From positions 3,472,001 through 3,536,000 of the forward strand of contig NZ_CP134049.1 in NCBI RefSeq assembly GCF_031582965.1: a DNA stretch of 64,000 nucleotides. The letters are read 5' to 3'. Position 1 is the stretch's first letter. Every line of letters starts with the position of its first letter. The notes beneath the pieces are model-generated. The model made no database searches, was not told the origin of the DNA, and saw nothing but the letters and a program-made list of their open reading frames with translations. The translations under genes were made by a program, and so were the position numbers. Origin of the DNA: Bacillus sp. NEB1478. GTDB taxonomy: Bacteria; Bacillota; Bacilli; Bacillales; Fictibacillaceae. Below, piece by piece: positions 16,685 to 25,629 of this stretch.

Positions 16685-18484
16685 TTAAGCGTCTTTTTTT
16701 AACTGGCTATGAAAAAGGGAATGGTAAAATTCTTTATTCTTCAAAAGCTCCTCATGTGTTCCTTTTTCTAAAATTCCGCCATCATGAAGAACCAAAATTT
16801 GATCTGCTTTTTGAATTGTATTCAATCGATGCGCGATCACAAAACTTGTACGTCCTTCCATTAATCTTTGAAGCGCCTCTTGAATCTTCATTTCTGTAAT
16901 CGTATCGATGCTGCTCGTCGCCTCGTCCAGAATCAATAATGAAGGGTCAGCTAAAATAGCTCTTGCAATCGACAACAGCTGCTTCTGCCCCTGACTTATT
17001 CCGCTGCCTTCCTGACTCAGCACCGTGCTGTAGCCTTTTGAAAGCTTTTTAATAAACGAGTGAGCATTCGCAAGTTTAGCAGCTTCGATTACTTCTTCAT
17101 CTGTAGCGTCTAGTCTGCCATATCTAATATTTTCAAAGATTGTTCCTTCAAACAAAAAGGAATCCTGCAGCACAAAAGCCATATGACTTCTAAGACTGCT
17201 TCTTTTTACTTTTTGAATGTCATGGCCATCGAGCAAAATCTGTCCCTTATCAGCATCGTAAAAACGAGAAAGCAAGTTCACAACAGTAGTCTTCCCAGCC
17301 CCAGTCGGCCCGACTAAGGCGACTGTTTCCCCTTCCTTAACAGAAAAGTTCAGACCAGCAACTGTAGTACCATCTTTTTCATAGGAAAATGAAACATCGC
17401 GGAACTCTACTTTTCCTTTTACAGACGACAAATCAATCGCATCCGTTTCATCGCTTTCTTCTTGCGCTTCATCTAAAATCTCAAACACCCTCTCAGCACC
17501 TGCAACGGCTGATAATAGCGTATTGAACTGGTTCGCCAAATCGTTCAAAGGTCTTGTAAACTGTCTTGAATACTCCACAAAAATAACGATAACCCCAATC
17601 GAAATTTTTCCGTTCAGCGCCAGCACACCACCAATTCCGGCAATTAGTGCAAAGCTTCCGTTATTCAACACGTTCATGAGCTTCGGTATAAAGCCGGAGA
17701 ATGTCTGAGCCCAATAACCAGACTCCCGTAAACGCTCATTTTTTACTAAAAATTCTTCTATGACTCTCTTTTCCTGTGAAAATGATTTTACGATTCGCTG
17801 TCCTGAAGTAATCTCTTCTACGTATCCGTTGATATCGCCAAGGTTACGCTGCTGCTCCTTAAATCGAACCCCCGTCCTTTTCGTGATCCACTTCAGGCCA
17901 AAAAACATGAGCGGTACGATTGATAGAGATATAAGTGTCAGCATCGGGCTTAAATACAGCATCACACCTACTGTACCCAGAAGAGTCAAAACACTCGAAA
18001 ACACTTGGATAAACGAACTATTCAGTGTGGAACTGACATTCTCAATGTCATTCGTTACACGGCTCATCAGTTCACCGTGCTGTCTCTTATCAAAGAAACT
18101 GATCGGCAGCCGGTGAAACTGTGTGAACAAATCCTTTCTCATTCTGAAAACCGTTTGCTGAGCAATCCCGATCATCCAATAGTTTTGCAGAAACGTCGAA
18201 ACAGATTGACCAATGAAAACAAATATAAGTCCGATCAGCATTTTCGTTAACCCATCCACATTGCCTTTCACAACATAGTGGTCAATTGCTTTACCGATCA
18301 AAAATGGTCCGAGCAAGCTTAGGGCTGAACTGACAATGACCATTAACAGCACTAAACTGAGCAAAATCTTTTCGTTCGCAAAATAACGTCCAATACGTTT
18401 TACCGTATCCGTCCAGTTTTTCGGTTTCACCTTCTCACCGAACAAATGATTATGTGGATGAGGTCTGTTTGAACCCTTTGACAT
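16685..18484 (-). CDS. yfiC: ABC exporter subunit, YfiC-like
   Basis: 599-residue half-transporter: six-helix type IV exporter membrane domain (about residues 35-320), then an ATPase domain with Walker A GPTGAGKTT, signature ISQGQKQLLS and Walker B LLILDEATSSID. I use the ATG at 18484 behind GGGGAGGAGG, giving a 35-base overlap with the upstream partner gene. The signature is ISQGQ rather than LSGGQ, as is common in one half of heterodimeric exporters. Forms a heterodimer with the 18450-20207 product; such pairs export drugs or lipids. Assignment to YfiC rests on size, order and pairing. No terminator is obvious downstream. Confidence 0.82.
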   Translation of the reverse strand: MSKGSNRPHPHNHLFGEKVKPKNWTDTVKRIGRYFANEKILLSLVLLMVIVSSALSLLGPFLIGKAIDHYVVKGNVDGLTKMLIGLIFVFIGQSVSTFLQNYWMIGIAQQTVFRMRKDLFTQFHRLPISFFDKRQHGELMSRVTNDIENVSSTLNSSFIQVFSSVLTLLGTVGVMLYLSPMLTLISLSIVPLMFFGLKWITKRTGVRFKEQQRNLGDINGYVEEITSGQRIVKSFSQEKRVIEEFLVKNERLRESGYWAQTFSGFIPKLMNVLNNGSFALIAGIGGVLALNGKISIGVIVIFVEYSRQFTRPLNDLANQFNTLLSAVAGAERVFEILDEAQEESDETDAIDLSSVKGKVEFRDVSFSYEKDGTTVAGLNFSVKEGETVALVGPTGAGKTTVVNLLSRFYDADKGQILLDGHDIQKVKRSSLRSHMAFVLQDSFLFEGTIFENIRYGRLDATDEEVIEAAKLANAHSFIKKLSKGYSTVLSQEGSGISQGQKQLLSIARAILADPSLLILDEATSSIDTITEMKIQEALQRLMEGRTSFVIAHRLNTIQKADQILVLHDGGILEKGTHEELLKNKEFYHSLFHSQLKKDA

Positions 18485-20207
18485 GCTGAAAATCCTCCTC
18501 CCCAAACTGTGACTGCACCATTTTTACATATAGCGGCGATGTCTTCAGCAGCTCTTCGTGTGTGCCCCATGCTTCCACACGACCGTCATCCAAAATCAAG
18601 ATCCGATTCGCTTCCATCGCTGTACTGATTTTTTGAGTGATTACAAATGTCGTACACGAATACTTCTTTAATGCGGTCAATAGCTTTCCTTCAGTACGCA
18701 GATCCAGAGCACTTGTACTGTCATCCAGCATTAATATTTTTGGACGGCGCACTAATGCACGGGCTATGGATAGACGCTGTTTCTGACCGCCGGAAAGGTT
18801 CACCCCGCGCTGACCGACTCTCGTCTCATACTTATTTGGCAGCTTTTCGATCGTCTCATGAATTTGGGCATCTTTTGCCGCCTCAACAATTTCCTCCGAT
18901 GTTGCATCTTCTTTACCCCAGCCAATATTTTCAATGACTGATCCTGTAAAAAGAACAGCCTCCTGCGGAACGACTCCAATGCCTTTTCGAAGAGTTTCGA
19001 TAGGGTAAAGCTTCACATCATGTCCGTCAACAAGCACTTGCCCTTCATTCACTTCATACAGTCGAGGAATAAGCTGAACGAGCGACGTTTTCCCTGAGCC
19101 TGTCGAGCCCATGATCGCCAGTGTTTCTCCTTCTTTTACAGCAAAAGAGACATCTTGCAAAACAGGCACTTCGCTCTCTGGGTAGTGAAAAGAAACATGC
19201 TTAAATTCCACGAGGCCCTTTTGTATGGCAAGCGCTTGATCTGTGCCAGCTGATTCAGACAAATCCACTTCCGTATCCAAAACCTCCCCGATACGCTGAG
19301 CTGAAGCTTTCGCACGTGAAAAAGCCATAATGATAAATGAAATAATCGTTAAAACTGATGAGATACGAAATGTGTAATTGACGATAGCTACAACTTCCCC
19401 TACCGCAATCGAACCTAAGTTAACTTGTTTTGTCCCGATCCACAAAATAAATAGAATCCCGATATTCATAACAAAAAGCAAAACCGGAATCGAGACTTCA
19501 ATTAAACGAAGCGAAGATATGGTTTGTGTTTTCAGGTCATCACTCGCTTGTTCAAACCGGTCAGATTCATGGCTTCTTCTTAAGAATGCTTTAATTAGGC
19601 GCATCCCCATCAAATTTTCGCGCATGACCCTGTTCACACCATCGAGTTTATCTTGAACATCACGAAACATCATGCCTGCCTTTTTCATTACCCAGCTCAA
19701 AAAGAATAATAAAATCGGAAGTGCAACAACGAGCACCATAGCCAGTTTCCAGTTCACAATTAGTGACATGATGACACTACCCATTAATAAAAGCGGTGCC
19801 CTAAGCATGATTCGCAAGCTCATGAATACCGTATTTTGAAGTTGGGTAACATCGTTCGTCATTCTCGTAATCAATGAAGATGCCGGAAACTTATTAAAAT
19901 TAACAAAGGAGAAAGACTGTACTTTTTCGAAAACCCGCCGCCTTATGTCAAAGCCGTAGTTTTGACTAACATGCGCTGAGAAAAATGAGTTTGTGATTCC
20001 GGCTAGAAACGCTATAAGCGCAAGCCCAAACATAACTGCTCCCCAGAATTTCACCACTCCTAAATCACTTTTTAAAATGCCTTGATCAATGATTTTTGCC
20101 ATAATTAACGGCTGCAGCAATTCCACACCTAATTCAGTCAGTGTTAAAAAAAGCGCGGCAGCAATCGCTAGACGATATGCTTTTAAATAAGCAAACACTT
20201 TCCACAT
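18450..20207 (-). CDS. yfiB: ABC exporter subunit, YfiB-like
   Basis: 585-residue half-transporter with an N-terminal six-helix membrane domain and a C-terminal ATPase domain: Walker A GSTGSGKTS (about residues 372-380), signature LSGGQKQRLS and Walker B ILMLDDSTSALD. The catalytic Glu after Walker B is replaced by Asp (DDSTSALD), and the switch His is Gln (VITQKIS). So this half carries the degenerate site of a heterodimeric exporter, while the partner keeps DEATS and AHR. The gene overlaps its partner by 35 bases, pointing to translational coupling. The start ATG is preceded by GGGGGAAGC. Upstream lies phased word array C. Confidence 0.84.
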   Translation of the reverse strand: MWKVFAYLKAYRLAIAAALFLTLTELGVELLQPLIMAKIIDQGILKSDLGVVKFWGAVMFGLALIAFLAGITNSFFSAHVSQNYGFDIRRRVFEKVQSFSFVNFNKFPASSLITRMTNDVTQLQNTVFMSLRIMLRAPLLLMGSVIMSLIVNWKLAMVLVVALPILLFFLSWVMKKAGMMFRDVQDKLDGVNRVMRENLMGMRLIKAFLRRSHESDRFEQASDDLKTQTISSLRLIEVSIPVLLFVMNIGILFILWIGTKQVNLGSIAVGEVVAIVNYTFRISSVLTIISFIIMAFSRAKASAQRIGEVLDTEVDLSESAGTDQALAIQKGLVEFKHVSFHYPESEVPVLQDVSFAVKEGETLAIMGSTGSGKTSLVQLIPRLYEVNEGQVLVDGHDVKLYPIETLRKGIGVVPQEAVLFTGSVIENIGWGKEDATSEEIVEAAKDAQIHETIEKLPNKYETRVGQRGVNLSGGQKQRLSIARALVRRPKILMLDDSTSALDLRTEGKLLTALKKYSCTTFVITQKISTAMEANRILILDDGRVEAWGTHEELLKTSPLYVKMVQSQFGEEDFQHVKGFKQTSST

Positions 20208-20381
20208 AAAGCTTCCCCCGAACTCCCAAGTTGTTTAACAAACTTAACAATCTACTACTATTTTATCCTTTTTGAGGAAAATATTTAACTATTTCGACTT
20301 CTTATCTTAAAATCTTAGGTCAGATGCGGTGAATAAGGACTTTATTTGAGGGAAATGATATGTGATTTTCTGATTTTCTGT

Positions 20382-20532
20382 ATTAAGTCTCATATGAGAT
20401 TATTAAGTCTAATTAGTGCCCGATAAGTCTGATTTGAAAAAATTAAGTCTGATTTAAAAAAATTAAGTCTTTTTGAGTCAGAATTACGTCTCATTTTAAA
20501 TAATTAAGTCTTTCTACAAATTTCGGCAAAAA
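20382..20532 (+). repeat. Phased word array C (ATTAAGTCT, 7 units)
   Basis: Word starts at 20382, 20402, 20422 (GATAAGTCT), 20442, 20462, 20483 (ATTACGTCT) and 20503; steps are 20 bases with one of 21. Bases between words vary, though two spacers share GATTT. The last unit runs into TACAAATTTCGGCAAAAA at 20515-20532, the best copy of the end motif, 12 bases after the word start. Sits between the symporter terminator and the start of the exporter operon. Confidence 0.9.
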
Positions 20533-20568
20533 TCAAACACACACCCTATTGAACCCGACCCAAATAAA

Positions 20569-20612
20569 AAAAGCCGAACCCAGTATGCAATAAGCACCAT
20601 GGGATCAGCTTT
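20569..20612 (-). terminator. Terminator of the alanine/glycine symporter gene
   Basis: Imperfect stem AAAGCTGATCCCA/TGGGTTCGGCTTT with a run of seven T on the minus strand, 12 bases after the stop codon. Confidence 0.8.
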
Positions 20613-20623
20613 GATAAAAATAG

Positions 20624-22114
20624 TTATGAAACTCTTTCTTCATTTTCACCATCACTTGCATCATATCCGCCTTCCCAATAATCAGCATTCTTAATGCCGA
20701 GCTTATTGGAATCAAAGACAGGATCGAGACCAGCTTTTTTCTGCTCCTCGTAATCTTTTAAAACTTTCAGCGCTGGTTTGGCGAGAATCAAGATCGCGAT
20801 CAAATTCAGCCATACCATGATTCCAAGACCGAGATCTCCGAGCGCCCATGCCAGGTCGGCTGTTTTAACCGCTCCGTAATAAGTAGACGCTAACAGGACA
20901 ATTTTAAGAAGAAACATCGGAATTTTATTGTTTCGGCCCCGCACAAGGTAAGCGATATTTGTTTCTGCAATATAGTAGTAAGCCATAATCGTCGTAAATG
21001 CGAAGAAAAATAACGACACAGCTACAAATCCAGAACCAAAACCAGGGATGACAGACTCAATTGCCTTTTGTGTAAATGTCGCACCAGCTTCAACACCTGG
21101 TATATTTTCAACGATAAACGATTTGTCGGCTTCATTTTGAACGTTGTACATTCCTGTGAAAAGAATCATGAATGCAGTTGCTGTACATACGAGCCATGTA
21201 TCAATGTAAACAGAGAAAGCTTGTACTAATCCCTGCTTTGCTGGGTGTGAAACTTCAGCTGCCGCTGCTGGATGAGCCCCTGTCCCCTGACCGGCTTCGT
21301 TCGAATAAATTCCTCGCTTAACGCCCCACATAATTGCCGATCCAATAATACCCCCAAATGCGGAATCCATTGCAAAGGCGCTTTTGAAAATTAATCCGAA
21401 CACTTCTGGTATTTGTGGAATATGGAATGCCACAATAATAAGTGATACGAGTACATAACCGATCGCCATAAAAGGCACGACATATTGAGCCACATTGGCA
21501 ATTCGTTTAACACCGCCAAAAATGATTGCTCCTAGAATCAAGACAAGAAAAATTCCAGTTATTTTGGGATCAACATTAAACGCATTGTCAATTCCGAGAG
21601 CGATTGAATTGGATTGAATCCCGGGCATCAGCAAGCTCATAGCCAATAATGCTGAAACGGCAAAAATTACACCATACCATTTCCACCCAATCCCTTTTTC
21701 AATGTAATAAGCAGGACCTCCGCGATATTCTCCTTCCTGTTTTACTTTGTAAATTTGTGCAAGTGCCGATTCAACAAAAGCAGTAGCTGCACCAATAAAC
21801 GCAATCATCCACATCCAGAAGACAGCCCCTGGTCCACCGAATCCGATAGCCGTTGCCGTACCCGCAATATTACCTGTACCAACACGTCCTGACAGTGCAA
21901 TTGCTAAAGCCTGAAAAGATGAAACGCCAGCGTCAGAACTCTTTCCTTCTAACATAAGTTTAATCATTTCTTTAAAATGGCGTACTTGTAAAAACCGTGT
22001 TAAAAATGAAAATAATAGGCCAACACCAATACATAAGTAAATCATCGGCTGACTCCAAAGAATCGCCACTGCATCCCCTACAAAAGCTTCAAAGCTGTTT
22101 TGAAATGTCCCCAT
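20624..22114 (-). CDS. Alanine or glycine:cation symporter (AGCS family)
   Basis: 496-residue integral membrane transporter. AGCS signatures are visible: FQALAIALSGRVGTGNIAGTAT (about residues 67-88, split here as SGRVGTGNIAG), GGPGAVFWMW and GIYSNEAGQGTGAHPAAAAE near residue 275, where the GxGTGN and EAGQG loops form the substrate and sodium sites. About ten membrane helices, with a hydrophilic C-terminal tail of some 40 residues rich in Asp and Glu. Imports alanine or glycine with sodium or protons; a glutamine carrier of the AlsT type is an alternative. Single gene with its own terminator; the start ATG has GGGGGAAAAG upstream. Confidence 0.88.
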   Translation of the reverse strand: MGTFQNSFEAFVGDAVAILWSQPMIYLCIGVGLLFSFLTRFLQVRHFKEMIKLMLEGKSSDAGVSSFQALAIALSGRVGTGNIAGTATAIGFGGPGAVFWMWMIAFIGAATAFVESALAQIYKVKQEGEYRGGPAYYIEKGIGWKWYGVIFAVSALLAMSLLMPGIQSNSIALGIDNAFNVDPKITGIFLVLILGAIIFGGVKRIANVAQYVVPFMAIGYVLVSLIIVAFHIPQIPEVFGLIFKSAFAMDSAFGGIIGSAIMWGVKRGIYSNEAGQGTGAHPAAAAEVSHPAKQGLVQAFSVYIDTWLVCTATAFMILFTGMYNVQNEADKSFIVENIPGVEAGATFTQKAIESVIPGFGSGFVAVSLFFFAFTTIMAYYYIAETNIAYLVRGRNNKIPMFLLKIVLLASTYYGAVKTADLAWALGDLGLGIMVWLNLIAILILAKPALKVLKDYEEQKKAGLDPVFDSNKLGIKNADYWEGGYDASDGENEERVS

Positions 22115-22467
22115 CTTTTCCCCCTTGAATTTGATTGATGATAAAGAAAACTTAGCTGGTTTGATGCAATATCCATCAGCTTTAGTTGAGCTTATACTAT
22201 CCTCTTAAACTTGTTACTGCGTCGATAATCATTTTAATAACAAGTTATACGTGATGATAGTGAAAATTGCGACAAACTTCTTCAATTGGTTTCTTCTAGT
22301 ATTAATGGAAAACTGGTCATAAAACAACAGAAAATTCTTTCCAGGGTGGACATTTGTATCTTTAGTAACATACAACCAACAACTTAATATACAGAAAATT
22401 ACATTAACCTAGTAAAATTAGAATAGATAAAAAAGAGCGGAATTTTTTATAGAGGGAGGTCTTTTCA
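22115..22467. other. Divergent intergenic region
   Basis: AT-rich stretch between the symporter and the small membrane protein gene. GGGAGG at 22454-22459 is a clear ribosome-binding site for the plus-strand gene. No hairpins, repeats or known riboswitch seen. Confidence 0.5.
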
Positions 22468-22758
22468 ATCAAAATATCATTCTTCATAGGATTATTGATA
22501 TCTTGTTTAGGAATCTGCATTGGTTATTTCGCAGGATGGCAAATCACTATATTAAGCTGCGGCTTTATTGGAATCGGCACTTTAATCATATATGGTTTAT
22601 TGGAAAATGTATTTGTAAGAGGTGATCAAACCCGTACAAACTTTATAATTGAGCAACATGAAGACCGAAAAAAAAGAAATGGGAAATCTCTCTGTCTTTA
22701 CATCATCGGCTTTCCAAACTTAACCACAGCCATAACCCTCTTGTTTATCACTCGATAA
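22468..22758 (+). CDS. Small membrane protein, apparent ATC start (96 aa)
   Basis: The reading frame has two membrane helices near its N-terminus followed by a polar stretch (QHEDRKKRNGKS) and a third hydrophobic segment. A strong GGGAGG lies eight bases before ATC AAA ATA TCA, which is exactly where an ATG would be expected and would encode (M)KISFFIGLLIS. The first conventional start in frame is the TTG at 22495, with no suitable ribosome-binding site and lying inside the first hydrophobic segment. Either ATC is used as a rare start or an ATG to ATC change has damaged the gene. Family not recognised. Followed by a terminator at 22763. Confidence 0.55.
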   Translation: MKISFFIGLLISCLGICIGYFAGWQITILSCGFIGIGTLIIYGLLENVFVRGDQTRTNFIIEQHEDRKKRNGKSLCLYIIGFPNLTTAITLLFITR

Positions 22759-22762
22759 AGTA

Positions 22763-22797
22763 AAGAACCCTCGCTCAGTTCATGAGTGGGGGTTCTT
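22763..22797 (+). terminator. Terminator of the small membrane protein gene
   Basis: AAGAACCC/GGGTTCTT arms with further pairing (CTCA/TGAG) and T-rich sequence after it. Confidence 0.8.
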
Positions 22798-22809
22798 ATT
22801 ATAAAGCAA

Positions 22810-22837
22810 GGGGGGACAGACCCGGGTCTGTCCCCCC
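22810..22837. repeat. 28-base perfect palindrome of the GGGGTCTGTCCCC family
   Basis: Two copies of GGGTCTGTCCCCCC meet head to head around a central CCCGGG, giving a perfect 28-base palindrome beginning GGGGGGACAGACCC. It lies in the short gap between two convergent genes and differs from the small hairpins at 9158 and 2278 in having no loop. Confidence 0.8.
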
Positions 22838-22844
22838 TCTATTT

Positions 22845-23300
22845 TTATTGGGATTTATCCACGATCGATTTTAGTCTAGACCGGCGAATCACCTGATTGA
22901 TCACTTCAGAAAAGACGAGGCCAATCGCGATCGAACCCGATATCATAAACGCCTTAGCAGCAAGATTAATTGCTAAATTGTAGTCATTTTGTACAAAGTT
23001 ACGCATTGCGTTATACGCGATGCCTCCTGGGACGAGCGGTATAATCCCGGCAACACTGTAGATGATGACAGGCGTTTTATATTTTTTTGCAAAATATTGA
23101 GCAGCAATCGCAATCGCAAACGCTGCGATAACGGTAGATAGAACCATATCGAGCCCGTTGCTTTCTAAAAGGTAATAAAGCATCCATCCGATCATGCCTA
23201 CAAGTCCACAATGAAAAAGCGAACGTTTTGGACCGTTAAAAATAATAACAAAAGCCGCTGACGCGATAAAACTCGTAACAAGCTGTTCAATAATCGGCAT
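22845..23300 (-). CDS. ThrE2-type threonine/serine exporter subunit
   Basis: 151-residue integral membrane protein with about four helices, matching the short partner (ThrE2/DUF3815) of split threonine/serine exporters. The segment YSVAGIIPLVPGGIAYNAMR (about residues 81-100) contains the PxxPGxxxxNAxR motif that also ends the large subunit. It starts 15 bases downstream of the ThrE-like gene, so the two should be one operon and one complex that exports threonine or serine. The start is an ATG behind AGGGG. The ribbon-like 28-base palindrome lies just after the stop. Confidence 0.82.
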   Translation of the reverse strand: MPIIEQLVTSFIASAAFVIIFNGPKRSLFHCGLVGMIGWMLYYLLESNGLDMVLSTVIAAFAIAIAAQYFAKKYKTPVIIYSVAGIIPLVPGGIAYNAMRNFVQNDYNLAINLAAKAFMISGSIAIGLVFSEVINQVIRRSRLKSIVDKSQ

Positions 23301-23315
23301 CTAAAACGCCCCTTT

Positions 23316-24083
23316 CTACAAAAATGAAAACGTAACTGCAATTCCTGCTCCAATCGCAAAAGCCGTCAGAAAAGCATCTGCCCCTTTCGCAAGACCGGAA
23401 ATCAGATGCCCTGCCATCAAATCACGGACGGCGTTTGTAATGAGCAATCCTGGAACGAGCGGCATTACAGAACCAATGATAATTTTATCGAGTTCACTGC
23501 CAATTCCTATATATACAAAAAAGAAAGCCTGCAGCCCAATCAATAACGACGCAGAAAACTCTGAGAAAAATTTAATCTGCACGAGTCTGTGAAAATAAAG
23601 CAGCGATAAAAACCCTGCACCACCCGTGATGAACGCCGGAAAAAAGTCTCCCCAGCTTCCTTGGAACATAATCAAAAAACACCCCGATGAAATGGCCGCT
23701 GCCAATACATGTACCCATAACGAATATGGTGATTCTGATTGATCGATTTTCTTTAATAGTTTGTAAGCTTGTTCAATCGTATATTCACCCGTACTGATTT
23801 TACGCGATATTCCATTTACACTTGCTACTTTTTCAAGATCAGTCGTGCGCTCTACGATCCTAATGAGTTTCGTTTTCGTAGGTTCAGCGCCTTCAACCGA
23901 AAAAAGTATGCCCGTTGGCGTCACATACGGATGAGATTGATAGGCACCAAAAGAAGCCGCGATCCGCATCATCGTATCCTCGACTCTGTATGTTTCCGCG
24001 CCGCTTTGCAGCATGATTTTCCCTGCAAGCAAGCAGACAGCCATTATGTCATAGGTTTCTTGTATTTCAATCTCAGTTTCCAT
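23316..24083 (-). CDS. ThrE-type threonine/serine exporter subunit (DUF1212)
   Basis: Large subunit of a split ThrE exporter. I use the ATG at 24083 (GGAG nine bases upstream, METEIEIQE); further in-frame starts up to 24125 exist and the choice is uncertain. The N-terminal cytoplasmic domain (to about residue 115) has the conserved SGAETYRVEDTMMRIA and PTGILFS, followed by about five helices and VMPLVPGLLITNAVRDLM, the PxxPGxxxxNAxRD motif. It exports threonine/serine in characterised relatives; here that is a family inference. Followed after 15 bases by the small subunit. Confidence 0.83.
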   Translation of the reverse strand: METEIEIQETYDIMAVCLLAGKIMLQSGAETYRVEDTMMRIAASFGAYQSHPYVTPTGILFSVEGAEPTKTKLIRIVERTTDLEKVASVNGISRKISTGEYTIEQAYKLLKKIDQSESPYSLWVHVLAAAISSGCFLIMFQGSWGDFFPAFITGGAGFLSLLYFHRLVQIKFFSEFSASLLIGLQAFFFVYIGIGSELDKIIIGSVMPLVPGLLITNAVRDLMAGHLISGLAKGADAFLTAFAIGAGIAVTFSFL

Positions 24084-24189
24084 CTGCATACGCTCCAATA
24101 CCATTCTTACATTCATTTTACCCAAAACATCAGCTTAACATTTTTACAGTTTAACTGATTGAAGCAAGTTGGGCAATGAGAGAAGAAAA

Positions 24190-24220
24190 AAGCACCTGCC
24201 ATAATTTTCGGCAGATGCTT
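24190..24220 (-). terminator. Terminator of the sigma/anti-sigma operon
   Basis: AAGCATCTGCC/GGCAGGTGCTT stem read on the minus strand, followed by TTTTTCTTCTC, nine bases after the stop at 24229. Confidence 0.88.
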
Positions 24221-24228
24221 CTTCCCAT

Positions 24229-25629
24229 TTATTTTAGTTCTACTTTAATTGGATCGATCGGAATCTCGTCATTCAAACTGAAAATCTCAAATGGAACCAT
24301 GAGCGAGTAATCATTTAAGTTAAAGTCCTTCACTCCGTCTATTTTAAACGTGGATTGAAAACGGAGCGTATCCTCATCCACTAGCTTTCCTTTGTTTCCA
24401 AGAATGAGAGAATCACGTTTGAGAGCATCATATTGTGCCTGCATATCTTCTCCTTCCACCACATCTTCTGTACGGACTAAAGTAATCATGTCCGCAAAAT
24501 TCATGAGGAAGTCTTTTCTCGTTTTCACATTCTGAATTTGATAATCAACTACCACTTCTTCGTTCTTCTTTTCTACTTTTCCTACTACCATTCTATAATC
24601 GAAACGGCGGCTGTTCATCTCAAAAGGAACCGTCTTGTTTAATGGTGCAATCGCATCTTTTTCACCTTGATTTACCTCAGGATAGATTATTAAGTATTTT
24701 GCATCACTATTAATTTTATCGATTTGGTAACGTGTTTCTTTCTCAACATGGCCTTCCGCTTTTTCCACTTTAAACACACTGCTTCCAGATACGCTAATTC
24801 TTCTTCCTCGATCATCCATCACTTTTAGATCCACTGAATCACCTTTGCCCTCAAGAGGATGAACGGACGTGAAGTCCAAGAGTGCTGTTGCTTTTCCTTT
24901 TGTTACAGAATGTATCAAGATGCCGTGCTTCCTGTCTTTCGTAAAACCTTTTGCGTCTGACATGATTTTTTCGACCGGCAGCTGTCTGACTGGAACATCA
25001 AACCTCCAGACACCTTTTTTATTTGCCATTGAAGTAAATGTTAAAGGAAGCGTGAAGTCTTTCGGTAATTCTCGATCGCGCATTTGAAATTCTATTGCCG
25101 CGACATAGCTTCCATCCTCCATCTTTTTCAAATCTCCTATTGTACCGCCAAGCTGTTTGCTATCTTCTCCTCCAAGGGTATAACCTGCTTCCGGACTATT
25201 CTCTTTATCCATTTTTTCTAAAGATAAATCCTTCCCCTCAGCTTTAAAGGTCACTCCGATCATCACACCATCGTAATAAGCACTCGTCAGCGTCACATCT
25301 ACTCCGTTACTCGTTGCATTTTGATTGATCTCTGTCACAAGATGACTTGCCGCCAAATCTTTTCCGATTTTAAAATTTACTTTTTCATAAAGCGAACCAA
25401 TCAGCGGGACGTCTGCCAATACGGTTTGAATCGGAGAAAACATAAAGCCTGAAGCAAGAACAACAGAAGCTGCGGTTCCTGTAGCCCATGCAGACAGCCT
25501 TAAACCCGAATTCATTTTTCGCTTTCTTTTGATTCGTCTTCCTTCTTCCATCCCGTTTCGGATAGCCTGGAATATTTCTTCTCTCGGAAGCTCATCATGA
25601 TATTGTTTATTAAACTGTTCTTTGTCCAT
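24229..25629 (-). CDS. DUF4179 putative anti-sigma factor
   Basis: 466-residue membrane protein from the ATG at 25629 (AAGGAG upstream). The N-terminal 55 residues are cytoplasmic and should bind the sigma factor encoded just upstream. One membrane helix (about residues 47-68, ending SPIQTVLADVPLIGSLYE) is followed by a DUF4179 domain and a large extracellular region of beta-rich character. The gene overlaps the sigma gene by 20 bases, the standard arrangement of an ECF sigma factor with its membrane anti-sigma. The inducing signal is unknown. A second such pair lies at 42859-44683. Confidence 0.85.
   Translation of the reverse strand: MDKEQFNKQYHDELPREEIFQAIRNGMEEGRRIKRKRKMNSGLRLSAWATGTAASVVLASGFMFSPIQTVLADVPLIGSLYEKVNFKIGKDLAASHLVTEINQNATSNGVDVTLTSAYYDGVMIGVTFKAEGKDLSLEKMDKENSPEAGYTLGGEDSKQLGGTIGDLKKMEDGSYVAAIEFQMRDRELPKDFTLPLTFTSMANKKGVWRFDVPVRQLPVEKIMSDAKGFTKDRKHGILIHSVTKGKATALLDFTSVHPLEGKGDSVDLKVMDDRGRRISVSGSSVFKVEKAEGHVEKETRYQIDKINSDAKYLIIYPEVNQGEKDAIAPLNKTVPFEMNSRRFDYRMVVGKVEKKNEEVVVDYQIQNVKTRKDFLMNFADMITLVRTEDVVEGEDMQAQYDALKRDSLILGNKGKLVDEDTLRFQSTFKIDGVKDFNLNDYSLMVPFEIFSLNDEIPIDPIKVELK

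Noticed and set aside
8965..20532. CRISPR array interpretation of the phased words
   Set aside because: Words are 9-10 bases and spacers 10-12 bases, words vary within an array, and no cas gene is present.
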